Shown in pieces: positions 1-8,218 of a stretch of 47,546 bases of DNA; position 1 is the stretch's first letter; the number at the start of each line of letters is the position of its first letter. The stretch is from Gammaproteobacteria bacterium. GTDB taxonomy: Bacteria > Pseudomonadota > Gammaproteobacteria > Steroidobacterales > Woeseiaceae. The DNA lies in NCBI GenBank assembly GCA_009937525.1, contig JAACFE010000009.1, positions 1 through 47,546 on the forward strand. Direction: 5' to 3'. A model generated the notes under the pieces. The model was not told the origin of the DNA, made no database searches, and saw only the letters and a list, made by a program, of their open reading frames with translations. A program made the translations under genes and the position numbers.

Positions 1-329
1 ACGGCGCAGCGCTCGACGAATTTCTCGACGAGGTCGTCGGCGTAATGCCGGTAGCCGAGGATATTCTGGCCGCGGAACAGCATCTGCTGCGGCGTGTTCG
101 GCATCGCCGCTTTCAGGCGGCGGATGCGCTCCCAGGGGTCCTCACCGAGGTAGCGAATGCAGGCGTCGAACGTCGCACCGCCCCAGGACTCGATGGACCA
201 GAAGCCGAGCTTGTCGAGTTTGCCGGCGATGGGCAGCATGTCGTCGATCCGCATCCGCGTTGCCAAAAGGCTCTGGTGCGCGTCGCGCAGCACGAGTTCG
301 GTGATGCCGAGGGGTTTCTTGTTGCTCAT
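1..329 (-). CDS. oadA: Oxaloacetate decarboxylase alpha subunit (partial, N-terminus only)
   Basis: This is the carboxyltransferase subunit of the sodium-pumping oxaloacetate decarboxylase; homologous domains occur in pyruvate carboxylase subunit B. It moves the carboxyl group from oxaloacetate to biotin. The 109 visible residues begin [20 protein letters not shown] and carry the family's metal-site start ([11 protein letters not shown]), the GGATFD segment near residue 50 and LRGQN-like FRGQN near residue 85. The rest of the gene, including any biotinyl domain, lies beyond the left edge. It sits 20 bases after oadG in the same direction, so the order is oadG-oadA, and a membrane beta subunit is expected to follow outside the window. 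Identification is firm. Whether the whole complex pumps Na+ depends on the unseen beta gene. Confidence 0.93.
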   Translation of the reverse strand, partial: MSNKKPLGITELVLRDAHQSLLATRMRIDDMLPIAGKLDKLGFWSIESWGGATFDACIRYLGEDPWERIRRLKAAMPNTPQQMLFRGQNILGYRHYADDLVEKFVERCA

Positions 330-349
330 AGGCTTCTACCGTGTATCAG

Positions 350-556
350 TCAGGACCGGCGGTGCCGGCGAATCGCTGCGGCGATCGCGGCGACCTCTTC
401 ATACGTTACTTGATCATCGGGAGCCGTGGGCCGGAACTTTCTTACCATGTTCGCCATCAGGGACATCACACCGACCAGCACGGTCAGGAAGACGAATACC
501 GTCCCCATGCCGGCGATCATGAGCATCGTGCCCAGTTCGAGCAGGCTTTCTTCCAT
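350..556 (-). CDS. oadG: Oxaloacetate decarboxylase gamma subunit (OadG family)
   Basis: This 68-residue protein has one N-terminal membrane helix (about residues 10-32, with the GMGTVFVFLT segment typical of OadG) followed by a short charged cytoplasmic tail. In the family this subunit anchors the alpha subunit to the beta membrane subunit and binds a Zn ion near its C-terminus; the tail here ends in an Arg/His-rich run (IRRHRRS). It lies 20 bases upstream of oadA, so the two are probably co-transcribed from a promoter in the 125-base divergent gap shared with the outer-membrane protein gene at 682. Size and position match the family. The weak sequence conservation of OadG means the call rests mainly on context. 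Confidence 0.85.
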   Translation of the reverse strand: MEESLLELGTMLMIAGMGTVFVFLTVLVGVMSLMANMVRKFRPTAPDDQVTYEEVAAIAAAIRRHRRS

Positions 557-681
557 GACGTCCGAGGTCTACAAAGCGTGGACGGCCGATTATACTGGAT
601 CGGGTCCGTTGACGAAGCGTTGACCGCAGCGTGTCAATGGTTGCATAAGCTACTGCGGCTTTGACGTAAACGAATCTTTCC

Positions 682-2334
682 ATGCGACACGGTTCTTCCA
701 GCAACGTTGGTCGGGGTGGCATATGCCGATTCCCGGTGCTGCTGGCCGTTGCGTGGGCGGTACAGTCCGGCGCCCAGGAGGCGCCCCTGCCGAAAAACGA
801 GGACCTCGAGGCGGCCGCTGCAGTCATCGGCAATATCGTTCTCGAGAAGCGCAACATCTTCGATCTGTCGGATCCGAAAGAGAACAAGTGGCTCTACCGA
901 TGGGCGAACCGGCTGCACATCGTCACCCGCGACAGCGTCATCCGCAACCAGATCCTGTTCGAGGAAGGGGATACCTTCTCGGGTCGCCTCCTCGAGGAGA
1001 CCGAACGCATCGTGCGGTCGAATCGCTTCATCTATGACGCCACAGTCGAGCCCGTGAGGTACGAGGACGGCGTCGTCGACGTGAAGGTCACGACGCAGGA
1101 TGTCTGGTCACTGACGCCCGATGTATCGTTCTCCCGCAGCGGCGGCGAGAATCGCACGGCCCTCGGTATCGAGGAAACCAATCTCCTGGGCCGGGGTCAG
1201 CTGCTGCGGCTCAAGTGGATCGACAGCGTCGACCGGACGTCGACGCAGTTCGATTTCGAGGACCGGAACCTGGGCAGCAGCTGGGTATCGATGTTCCTGC
1301 GCCTTGCCGACAATTCCGACGGCGATACCAAGATACTGTCCATCGTGCGGCCCTTTCACGCGCTCGACGCGCGCTGGTCGGCTGGCGGCTGGGCGTCTGC
1401 CGACGACCGTCGCACGGCGCTCTACCAGCTGGGAGACGAGGCGGCCGAATACCGTCACGAACGCGATTACGTGACCGGCTTCGGTGGCTGGTCGGCCGGC
1501 CTCAGGGATGGCTGGGTGCGACGCTGGACCGCAGGATACGTGTTCGACGACAACCGTTTCTCGGAGGCCGTCGATCCTACGCTGCCGGCCGTGATTCCGG
1601 AGGACCGCAAGCTGATCTATCCGTTCCTCGGGCTCGAAGTCCTGCAGGACGACTTCAGCACAACCAGCAACACCAACCAGATCGGCCGCACCGAGGACTT
1701 CTACATGGGAACACGCTTCTCGGCATCGGTCGGCTGGGCCGACGAGAGCTTCGGCGCGGATCGCGACGCGCTGATCGTGTCCGCCACGCTCAATCTCGGT
1801 TTCGGCTCGCTGGACAAGACGGCGTTGCTGCTCACCGGTATAACGAGCGGCCGACGCGAAGGCGGCAACAGCAAGAATGCGACCACGTCGATACGCGCCG
1901 GCTTCTACCATCGTCAGTCGGAGAAGCGCCTTTTCTTCATGGAACTCTCGGGCACTGCAGGGCACGATCTCGACCTCGACAACCCGGTGCAACTCGGCGG
2001 CAAATCGGGTCTTCGCGGCTATCCCCTGCGCTACCAGACCGGCGACTCGAAGGCGCTGTTCTCGATCGAGCAGCGCTACTTCACGGACTGGTATCCCTGG
2101 CGGTTGTTCAGGGTCGGCGGCGCGATATTTGCGGATGTCGGGCGCACCTGGGGCGAAAACCCCATCGGTGAGAGAAATTACGGCTGGCTGAAGAACGTCG
2201 GCTTCGGTTTTCGCTTCGCGCCCACCCGTTTCAGCACCAACAAGGTTGCCCACCTCGATTTCGCCTTTCCGCTGGACGGCGATCCGTCGATCGACAGCGT
2301 ACAGATCCTGCTGGAAGCCAAACGCAGCTTCTAG
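682..2334 (+). CDS. Omp85/BamA-superfamily outer membrane protein with short POTRA region
   Basis: This is a 550-residue predicted outer-membrane beta barrel. A signal peptide (about residues 1-31, ending near QSGAQ) precedes a region with a single recognisable POTRA-like fold around residues 70-150 (IVTRDSVIRNQILFEEGDTFSGR ends in LLEETERIVRSNRFI, as in BamA/TamA POTRA domains). A long C-terminal barrel then follows with alternating polar and aromatic residues. A GLRGYPLRY motif near residue 450 matches the conserved (V/L)RGY/F loop-6 motif of Omp85 proteins, and the chain ends in a hydrophobic SF. BamA has five POTRA domains and TamA three, so this is a small lineage-specific member. I see no clear ribosome-binding site before the ATG. 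Two lipoprotein genes follow. The substrate is unknown; it could assemble or export a surface component. Confidence 0.85.
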   Translation: MRHGSSSNVGRGGICRFPVLLAVAWAVQSGAQEAPLPKNEDLEAAAAVIGNIVLEKRNIFDLSDPKENKWLYRWANRLHIVTRDSVIRNQILFEEGDTFSGRLLEETERIVRSNRFIYDATVEPVRYEDGVVDVKVTTQDVWSLTPDVSFSRSGGENRTALGIEETNLLGRGQLLRLKWIDSVDRTSTQFDFEDRNLGSSWVSMFLRLADNSDGDTKILSIVRPFHALDARWSAGGWASADDRRTALYQLGDEAAEYRHERDYVTGFGGWSAGLRDGWVRRWTAGYVFDDNRFSEAVDPTLPAVIPEDRKLIYPFLGLEVLQDDFSTTSNTNQIGRTEDFYMGTRFSASVGWADESFGADRDALIVSATLNLGFGSLDKTALLLTGITSGRREGGNSKNATTSIRAGFYHRQSEKRLFFMELSGTAGHDLDLDNPVQLGGKSGLRGYPLRYQTGDSKALFSIEQRYFTDWYPWRLFRVGGAIFADVGRTWGENPIGERNYGWLKNVGFGFRFAPTRFSTNKVAHLDFAFPLDGDPSIDSVQILLEAKRSF

Positions 2335-2440
2335 CCGACCTCACAAAAACCTCAGCAAACGATCAGCGATCCCGCAGGCCTTTGACGGCGCAGCGTTCGA
2401 TGATGTCTCCGTCGAAAAACGACGCGAAAAGGAGAACATC

Positions 2441-2878
2441 ATGAAAGCCAGTCTTGTTTCATTGTCGCTGCTAGCGACCGCAACGCTCGTACTGTCGGGC
2501 TGCAGCGCCGCGCAGCATCGGGCCGAGGTACGGGATGACGCCGTCGACCGGGTCAGCGTCGGCACGGTGCAGCGCGAAATCCGGGTCGGCATGACATCCG
2601 CCGGAGTCGCCGAAATACTGGGTGCCCCGAATATCGTCTCTACCGATGCCGAACGGCGCGAAGTCTGGATCTGGGACAAGATATCCAGAGAGGTCTCGTA
2701 CTCGCGCAGCAGTGGTGTCGTCGCGGGTCTCGTTGTCGGCAGTTCCGCGGGCGGAGTCGGTGGCGGCAGCAAGAACGCAGGTGCCGCCAGTTCTTCGCAG
2801 CGGACACTGACGGTGATCGTCAAGTTCGACGATGCAGGCCTCGTACGCGACTTCTCATACCGCACATCGAGCTTCTGA
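2441..2878 (+). CDS. BamE/SmpA-OmlA-like lipoprotein
   Basis: This is a 145-residue lipoprotein. The start is fixed by AAAAGGAG at 2427-2434, seven bases before the ATG. The signal peptide ends in a lipobox (VLSGC, Cys22). A segment around residues 45-75 (VQREIRVGMTSAGVAEILG then AP) is the hallmark of BamE/SmpA-OmlA domains, which bind BamD and help BamA fold barrels. A glycine/serine-rich stretch (about residues 100-122) interrupts the fold and is unusual for BamE. The gene follows the Omp85 barrel gene by 106 bases and precedes another lipoprotein by 22, so a dedicated accessory role for that barrel is possible. This may equally be a generic OmlA-like lipoprotein; no direct evidence links it to the BAM complex. 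Confidence 0.7.
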   Translation: MKASLVSLSLLATATLVLSGCSAAQHRAEVRDDAVDRVSVGTVQREIRVGMTSAGVAEILGAPNIVSTDAERREVWIWDKISREVSYSRSSGVVAGLVVGSSAGGVGGGSKNAGAASSSQRTLTVIVKFDDAGLVRDFSYRTSSF

Positions 2879-2900
2879 CGCATCGCCTGAGGAGACCGAA

Positions 2901-3398
2901 ATGAAAAGTTACTCAAGCATGCTACTGATCGCGATGGTCGCCCTGCTCGCGGCTGGCTGCGCGTCGGCGCCACCTGCCGCGAAAAGCGGGGTCGAATTAC
3001 AGGCCTACCAGGCGAGGGAATTCGAGACGAGCAAGCGGGCCGCATTCTCGGCCACCCTGTCGGTATTCCAGGATCTCGGCTTCATCATCGACGACGGTGA
3101 CTTCGAAACCGGGCTGATCACGGCGACCGGCCTGATACGCCGCGAGAAGATGGACGCCGGCGACCTGTTTGCGCAGATATTTGCGGGCGTGGATACCCGG
3201 GTTGCTACGCAGCGCCGGGCGACCGCCTTTGTTGAAGAGATGCCTTCCGGGCTGGTGCGAATTCGCCTGAACTTCGTCGACAACATGGCCATGATCCAGG
3301 GAACGCCACATTCGGCTGCCATAGAGGATCCCGCCTTTTACCAGGCGACCTTCGAACTGATCGACAAGGCGATATTTGTAAGATCGGCAACGACCTGA
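2901..3398 (+). CDS. Hypothetical lipoprotein
   Basis: This is a 165-residue lipoprotein with a good ribosome-binding site (GAGGAG at 2889-2894). The signal peptide runs to a lipobox (LLAAGC, Cys20) followed by ASAPPA. The mature part (about residues 35-160) has a mixed alpha/beta pattern with no cysteines or metal motifs. It starts with a helix-rich stretch in which a variable 'dysfunction at ageing'-like pattern, AFSATLSVFQDLGFIIDDGD, resembles small periplasmic lipoproteins that track how a signal declines to sequence-divergent families. I do not recognise a named function. It lies only 22 bases downstream of the BamE-like gene and is probably in the same transcript as the Omp85 barrel. 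Its function is unknown; an outer-membrane biogenesis role is inferred from neighbours only. Confidence 0.8.
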   Translation: MKSYSSMLLIAMVALLAAGCASAPPAAKSGVELQAYQAREFETSKRAAFSATLSVFQDLGFIIDDGDFETGLITATGLIRREKMDAGDLFAQIFAGVDTRVATQRRATAFVEEMPSGLVRIRLNFVDNMAMIQGTPHSAAIEDPAFYQATFELIDKAIFVRSATT

Positions 3399-3424
3399 AT
3401 GTTGATGGTGCCGCGTCAGGGCGG

Positions 3425-3901
3425 CTACCGGCAGAGCTCGTCCATTCGCGCCTTGGTCTCCCCGACCGTGGCGGCGGCTTCCTTCTCGCTCAGGTACTCG
3501 CGCTCGCCGGCATCGTTGGTTCGATACAGGCGGGGTGCGTTCAGGTAGGACTCGAAAATCTCGGTAGCGCGTTTGCAATAGTACGCATCCGCTGCTTCGC
3601 GTTCGGCGCGCTCCTCGGCGGTTTCGCCGGGATAGGCATAGCCGTCGTCGGCATCGGCGGATCCATCGAGATCCTCCAGCGTGCCGGGAGAGTGCCAGAC
3701 CAGTTCCACGCTTACCGCATCTTCGTGCTCGGGCGTATCGCTGTAATGGCGCTTGCCGCTCTCGTCGATCCACGTGTAGATGGGCCGCATGGTATCCACG
3801 AAGTGGGTCTTGCCGTCTGCATCGACCCATTTCCAGACGTCGGCCAAGGCCGGCACGGACAGGGCGGCAGTCAGCACCAGTATCGTCAGTAATCTCGTCA
3901 T
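3425..3901 (-). CDS. DUF4124-domain periplasmic protein
   Basis: This 158-residue protein starts at the ATG at 3901, which has AGGAG seven bases upstream; an earlier in-frame ATG at 3922 lacks one. A signal peptide (residues 1-20, ending ALA) precedes two tandem DUF4124-type units. The first is VWKWVDADGKTHFVDT and the second is IYTWIDESGKRHYSDTP, each with the W-x-D-x-x-G-x-x-x-(F/Y)-x-D pattern of the family. Family members usually carry one copy near the N-terminus. The rest is acidic, then a helical C-terminal half with two cysteines (in YYCKRA and the final LCR) that could form a disulfide. The family's function is not known. It converges with the lipoprotein gene at 2901 with a 26-base gap. 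Confidence 0.8.
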   Translation of the reverse strand: MTRLLTILVLTAALSVPALADVWKWVDADGKTHFVDTMRPIYTWIDESGKRHYSDTPEHEDAVSVELVWHSPGTLEDLDGSADADDGYAYPGETAEERAEREAADAYYCKRATEIFESYLNAPRLYRTNDAGEREYLSEKEAAATVGETKARMDELCR

Positions 3902-3987
3902 AGTGGCTCCTGGCAGAGCCAAGTATGGTGTTTTGCGCCCATGAAACAGGTGATTCGCGTCACAAAATCGCAGTGGCGAGCATTCTT

Positions 3988-5685
3988 TCAGAGTGGTGCC
4001 GGCGGGCGGATCTCGTACAGGCCGAAGTCAGCCTCGACGATCAGCTTTTGCAGGCGTTGATTCGCGAACGCGTTGACCCGGGCAGCGGTGCGCTCGTCCG
4101 TCGTCGCCAGCCACTGCCGCAAAAGACCCCTGTGAACCACGATGTGGCTGTAGCCGAGCTCGAGCAGGCGGTCCGCGATACGATCGCCGGACGCAGACTT
4201 CTCCGCGATGCTGCTAAAGACTTCGTTCACCACGACGGCGTCGACGGAAAAATAGTAGCGGCGGCCGCCGAGGTACAGTCCGAGTACCTTGCTGCCGGGC
4301 GGAACGACGTGGTTGGCCAGCGCAACCGCCGCATATTCCGGTCGATTCCTGCGTAGGTAGGTCGCATAGTCCTGCTGCCCGGAGACGTATGGCAGGGGAT
4401 CGACCTTGCCGAACAGGGCGTGGGCATAAAGCAGGTTCGGCACGAAGTACGCGGCGAGAACCACACCCGTCACGACAAAAGCCCTTCCCTCCGCGGCCAT
4501 TCGCTCCGCGACCTGCCGCTGGATAGCGCAGAGTCCGTAGGTCGCGAGCACCACGAGCGGCGGGACGATCGTAGCGACCCACCGCAGGCGCATGTCCCTG
4601 AGCAGGAACACCAGCAAGATCATCAACAGGACGTAGACGCCGAAAAGCAGCGACTCGCCCGGGCGGATGTCGGCTCTTCGTGCAAGTACGAGCAGGGCGA
4701 GCGGCAGGAGCAGCAGCAAGGGATTCAGGCGGCCGTCGAAATACTTCGGGTTATCGTCCTCACCTTCGAAGAAGATGCGCAACGGGATGAGCAACGTGTA
4801 TGCCGGGCTTTCTTCGTGAACGAGCCGCCGCGTCAGGAATGGGCCCAGCGGCTTTTCGGCTTTCGCCGCCTGCTCCCGAATGGCGGCACGCGCATGCGTT
4901 TCGGCAGTCGTGGCCTCGTCGGGCGACGGCCACTGGTCAGACCGCGCCGAGAACACGCCCTGCGCCAACGGGTATATCGGGTTGCCCGTGAGGTTGTAGT
5001 TGCGAATCAGCCAGGGCGAGAACACGAGCAGCGAGACAGCGACGAAAAGCGCCCCGAACTTGATCGCGTTGAACTGTTTCGCATGAGGATCGTCATGCCG
5101 AAAACGAAAGAGGTAGACGAATGGCACCAGCAGGCTCAGCACGAGAAAGCTGACCAGAGCGTTGTATTTCGTACCCAGCGCCAGACCGCTGCAGACAGCT
5201 GCCAGCACCAGCCAGCGCATCCTGTCTGTGTCCTCGAGCCAGATCGCAATACTGAAAAGCGCTGCGGTCGTGAAGAATATGAGCCCGAGGTCCACGTATA
5301 CCGTCACGGACAATTTGACGATCAGGGGCAACGTCAGGAACATCAACCCGCCGAGTGCCGCCCAGGACGGCCCGAGCCTCCGCCGCACGAAGAAGAAAAT
5401 GAGTAATGCGGTGAGTAGCGCAAACGTGAAATGCAGGTACTTCGCTGCAATGTCGTCGCCGAGTGCGAGCGGAATCATGTACAGCACATCGAGGAGCTGC
5501 GGGTAGTACGAGAAGAGTATGTCCGGCCGTTCGTGAATTCCGCCACCCTCGAGCCAGAGCTTCGGCACGGCGAGATGATGCGTCAGAGCATCGCGGCTGA
5601 CCGGCGGTACGCTGGCCAGCAGAATGATCCACGACACGTGCAGGATGTACGCGGCGGCGAAAAAGGCTTTTATCCTGGTTGACAT
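3988..5685 (-). CDS. GT-C-type polytopic membrane glycosyltransferase (PMT/ArnT-like)
   Basis: This 565-residue protein has about ten to twelve hydrophobic helices and the layout of GT-C enzymes that use polyprenyl-phosphate sugars. The first periplasmic loop, right after helix 1, carries the acidic motif SRDALTHHLAVPKLW (Asp near residue 32), the position of the catalytic acidic residue in PMT/ArnT-type enzymes. Further helices follow (residues 85-245), then a loop with the acidic EDDNPKYFDGRLN segment, more helices (about 320-420) and a soluble C-terminal domain of about 140 residues. The substrate is unknown; such proteins glycosylate lipids, lipid A or proteins in the inner membrane. It stands alone between a DUF4124 gene and a rhomboid gene on the same strand, 74 bases from the latter. 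Confidence 0.78.
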   Translation of the reverse strand: MSTRIKAFFAAAYILHVSWIILLASVPPVSRDALTHHLAVPKLWLEGGGIHERPDILFSYYPQLLDVLYMIPLALGDDIAAKYLHFTFALLTALLIFFFVRRRLGPSWAALGGLMFLTLPLIVKLSVTVYVDLGLIFFTTAALFSIAIWLEDTDRMRWLVLAAVCSGLALGTKYNALVSFLVLSLLVPFVYLFRFRHDDPHAKQFNAIKFGALFVAVSLLVFSPWLIRNYNLTGNPIYPLAQGVFSARSDQWPSPDEATTAETHARAAIREQAAKAEKPLGPFLTRRLVHEESPAYTLLIPLRIFFEGEDDNPKYFDGRLNPLLLLLPLALLVLARRADIRPGESLLFGVYVLLMILLVFLLRDMRLRWVATIVPPLVVLATYGLCAIQRQVAERMAAEGRAFVVTGVVLAAYFVPNLLYAHALFGKVDPLPYVSGQQDYATYLRRNRPEYAAVALANHVVPPGSKVLGLYLGGRRYYFSVDAVVVNEVFSSIAEKSASGDRIADRLLELGYSHIVVHRGLLRQWLATTDERTAARVNAFANQRLQKLIVEADFGLYEIRPPAPL

Positions 5686-5759
5686 CGACCACCCGGCAGC
5701 AATGACAAGGCAGTCTACACGGGGTCAGTTGCGAAACAAGAACACAGCTCTCATTCGGG

Positions 5760-6536
5760 CTAACGCCGGTCGATGCGGCGCCAGTTGTCCGTCGGCGATC
5801 GTTTCTTCCAGCCGTAGTAGGGATGTCGGTGCAGCAACTCCGGTTTACGGAACAACATGACCAGCACGGCCCCCGCCGCGAATCCGCCGACATGCGCCCA
5901 GAACGCCACGCCGCCTCGAGTCCCGACAGAGCCGAACCCGCCGATCACCTGCAGCAGGAACCAGTAACCGAGCATGAACACGGCCGGCACGGCTATCGTC
6001 GTTACGAAGAAGCCGAGAAATATCAGCAGGTGTACGTGCACGCGCGGATACAGGAGGATGTACGCTCCCATGACGCCGCCGATCGCGCCCGAAGCCCCGA
6101 CCATGGGCACGGTTGACTGCGGATTGGCGCCGACCTGCAGCCCTGCTGCGGCAACGCCGCACAGGACGTAAAAGATCACGAAGCGCACCGACCCCATCGC
6201 ATCTTCGACATTGTTACCGAAGATCCACAGAAACCACATGTTGCCGATGATGTGTAACCATCCGCCATGCATGAACATCGACGTGAGTATCGTCGGCCAG
6301 CGCGTAGTGCTGCCGAGCTCGCACCAGGTATCCGGGCCGAGCTGAACGTGCGTGCCCGCGGGTACCGTGCCGAGCAGCTCGCCCGGTATCAGCCCCAGCT
6401 GGCAGATGGACCCGGCCAGTTGCGAATGCGAACCCAGTCCCTGCACGAAGACCCAGACGAGGACGTTCATGGCGATGATGCCGAACGTGGCATAAGGAAC
6501 GAGGATCTGTGGATTGTCGTCTCGGATCGGGAACAC
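5760..6536 (-). CDS. Rhomboid-family intramembrane serine protease
   Basis: This 258-residue protein is predicted to start at the GTG at 6536, giving the [10 protein letters not shown]-terminus typical of this bacterial rhomboid group; upstream in-frame codons would add a non-homologous leader. It has six to seven membrane helices. The catalytic serine is in GASGAIGG, the catalytic histidine in AHVGGF in the later helix, and the conserved [15 protein letters not shown] segment carries the oxyanion/structural His and Asn. An insertion of about 45 residues after helix 1 contains three cysteines (CQLG, WCELG), which could form a periplasmic disulfide. Rhomboids cleave membrane-anchored substrates within the bilayer; the substrate here is unknown. 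It is divergent from the racemase-like gene at 6598, with 61 bases between them. Confidence 0.9.
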   Translation of the reverse strand: MFPIRDDNPQILVPYATFGIIAMNVLVWVFVQGLGSHSQLAGSICQLGLIPGELLGTVPAGTHVQLGPDTWCELGSTTRWPTILTSMFMHGGWLHIIGNMWFLWIFGNNVEDAMGSVRFVIFYVLCGVAAAGLQVGANPQSTVPMVGASGAIGGVMGAYILLYPRVHVHLLIFLGFFVTTIAVPAVFMLGYWFLLQVIGGFGSVGTRGGVAFWAHVGGFAAGAVLVMLFRKPELLHRHPYYGWKKRSPTDNWRRIDRR

Positions 6537-6597
6537 GTTCGATTTCCGGCGGCAGTGTGAACTACACTCTCGCTTCCATCGCGGAGCGGCCGTGCAT

Positions 6598-7620
6598 ATG
6601 GAAAACATCATACACATCGTCGGCTGTCATGCCGAAGGCGAAGTCGGCGACGTCATCGTAGACGGCGTCGAGCCACCGCCGGGCGATTCCGTCTGGGAAC
6701 AATCGCGCTGGATTGCGAAAGATGACCGTCTGCGGCGACTCGTCCTCAACGAGCCGCGCGGCGGCGTGTTTCGTCACGTCAATCTCCTCGTCCCGCCGAA
6801 GCATCCGGACGCGGACGCCGCTTTCATCGTCATGGAACCCGAAGATACGCCGCCGATGTCCGGATCGAACGCGATCTGCGTGGCGACCGTAATCCTCGAG
6901 ACCGGCATCCTGGCGATGGAGGAGCCGGATACACGGCTGTTACTCGAGGCTCCCGGCGGTCTGATTGACGTTACGGCGCATTGCGATGCCGGCAAGGTCC
7001 GGTCCGTCAGGATACGCAATGTGCCTTCATTCGCCTGCGCCCTCGACCAGCCGCTCGACGTGCCCGGACTGGGCCGGCTCCGGGTAGACACCGCCTACGG
7101 CGGGGACAGTTTCGTCGTGGTGAATGTCGAAGGCCTGGGATTCGAACTGGTACCCAGGGAGGCCAGAGAACTCGCCGAGCTGGGTGTGCGCATTACCGAG
7201 ACCGCCACGGAGCAGCTCGGCTTCAGCCACCCGGAGAACCCGGACTGGAAGCACATCTCCTTCTGTCTCTTTGCCGCACCGCTGCGGAGAAAGGGCGACA
7301 TTCTCGAAACGCGGCATGCGGTCGCCATCCGGCCCGGCAAGATCGACCGGTCTCCAACCGGCACGGGCGTCTCGGCGCGGCTCGCAGTGCTGCACGCCCG
7401 CCTGGCCATCGCCCCCGGGGAGTCGCTGGTCGCGCATTCGATCATCGACTCCCGCTTCACGGGGCGCATCGAGGGCGAGACATCCGTCGGCGACATGGCT
7501 GCAATCATTCCCAGCGTCGAGGGCCGTGCCTGGCGCACGGGCACGCGGCAGATCTTCGTCGATCCCTGCGATCCCTGGCCCGAGGGCTACAGAGTCTCCG
7601 ATACCTGGCCCGGCGCCTAG
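6598..7620 (+). CDS. Proline racemase superfamily protein with Ser/Thr in place of both catalytic Cys
   Basis: This 340-residue member of the proline racemase / 4-hydroxyproline epimerase / trans-3-hydroxyproline dehydratase superfamily starts at the ATG at 6598. The N-terminal region ([19 protein letters not shown]) is typical. The first catalytic motif reads MSGSNAIC (Ser88, Ser90), where racemases have MCGH. The second reads DRSPTGTG (Asp250, Thr254), where racemases have a Cys before GTG. Thus neither acid/base cysteine is present. From what I recall of the family, the dehydratases keep one Cys with a Thr partner and epimerases use Cys/Cys or Ser/Cys, so a Ser/Thr pair leaves the reaction open. 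It converges with the Lrp gene, sharing the CTAG stop. The substrate is probably an imino acid, but the activity cannot be named. Confidence 0.85.
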   Translation: MENIIHIVGCHAEGEVGDVIVDGVEPPPGDSVWEQSRWIAKDDRLRRLVLNEPRGGVFRHVNLLVPPKHPDADAAFIVMEPEDTPPMSGSNAICVATVILETGILAMEEPDTRLLLEAPGGLIDVTAHCDAGKVRSVRIRNVPSFACALDQPLDVPGLGRLRVDTAYGGDSFVVVNVEGLGFELVPREARELAELGVRITETATEQLGFSHPENPDWKHISFCLFAAPLRRKGDILETRHAVAIRPGKIDRSPTGTGVSARLAVLHARLAIAPGESLVAHSIIDSRFTGRIEGETSVGDMAAIIPSVEGRAWRTGTRQIFVDPCDPWPEGYRVSDTWPGA

Positions 7621-8084
7621 ATCGGCAGCACGGTCGAATGCTTGATCTCGGAGAGCGCGATGCTCGAGTTGATCTCCTGGATGCCGGGGAGCTGTGACAG
7701 TTTCTCGAAGAAGAACTGCTCGTAGGCCTTGATGTCCTCGGTGACGATGCGCAGCAGGAAATCGACATTGCCGAGCAGCACGTAACAATCGAGAACCTGC
7801 GGATAACTCCTTACCGTTTCCGCGAACGCCGCAAGATTGCTGCGTCCGTGCGAGGTCAGCTTGACGTGGGCGAACACCATCGTGTTCAGGCCGATCTTCT
7901 CGCGATCGATCTTGACGGGCTGTTCGCGAATGATGCCTTCCTCGCGCAGGCCCTGCATGCGGCGCCAGACCGCGGACTGCGACAGCCCGATCCGCTCGCC
8001 GACCGCCGCCGCATTGATGCCGGGCTCCGTCTGCAATAAATGGAGGATTCTTCGGTCGACGGAATCGATATGAACAGGCTGCAT
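7617..8084 (-). CDS. Lrp/AsnC-family transcriptional regulator
   Basis: This 155-residue regulator has an N-terminal winged helix-turn-helix (about residues 8-62, with [21 protein letters not shown] as the recognition part) and a C-terminal RAM/AsnC ligand domain (about 68-150, with [21 protein letters not shown]). Family members bind amino acids and wrap DNA as octamers or hexadecamers. It is divergently transcribed from the leucine dehydrogenase gene, 134 bases away. The gap contains AT-rich inverted repeats, so it probably controls itself and the branched-chain amino-acid genes at 8219-12866. Its 3' end overlaps the racemase-like gene by four bases. Confidence 0.93.
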   Translation of the reverse strand: MQPVHIDSVDRRILHLLQTEPGINAAAVGERIGLSQSAVWRRMQGLREEGIIREQPVKIDREKIGLNTMVFAHVKLTSHGRSNLAAFAETVRSYPQVLDCYVLLGNVDFLLRIVTEDIKAYEQFFFEKLSQLPGIQEINSSIALSEIKHSTVLPI

Positions 8085-8110
8085 ATTTCTTGCTCTTTCA
8101 CAATTTATAC

Positions 8111-8125
8111 CGCATTAATTATGCG
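8111..8125. promoter_or_regulatory. Inverted repeat in Lrp/leucine dehydrogenase divergent gap
   Basis: The 15-base segment CGCATTAATTATGCG has 5-base arms (CGCAT/ATGCG) around an AT-rich centre. It lies 27 bases upstream of the Lrp-type gene start and about 94 bases before the leucine dehydrogenase start. The size and AT-rich middle match operators of Lrp/AsnC proteins, which is an inference from position and symmetry. Confidence 0.5.
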
Positions 8126-8146
8126 CAATACAGTCGCTTAGGACAA

Positions 8147-8165
8147 CAATTAGCGACAATAATTG
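8147..8165. promoter_or_regulatory. Second inverted repeat, CAATTA-N7-TAATTG
   Basis: Perfect 6-base arms (8147-8152 and 8160-8165) are separated by seven bases. It is in the same divergent gap as the repeat at 8111, with centres 38 bases (between three and four helical turns) apart. Paired sites of this kind suit the multimeric wrapping of Lrp-type regulators. The leucine dehydrogenase start lies 53 bases further on. Confidence 0.5.
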
Positions 8166-8218
8166 GCGTTCAGAGGGATATATTAGCGAAGGCTTTCTGC
8201 ATATCGGGAGTAAGCATC

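Noticed and set aside
1108-2253. Long open frame (381 codons) on the minus strand
   Set aside because: It lies entirely within the Omp85 barrel gene, antisense, and reflects high GC codon structure; no motifs, signal or ribosome-binding site.
7027-7788. 253-codon antisense frame across the racemase-like gene and Lrp gene
   Set aside because: Antisense shadow with no start signal; both real genes have clear domains.
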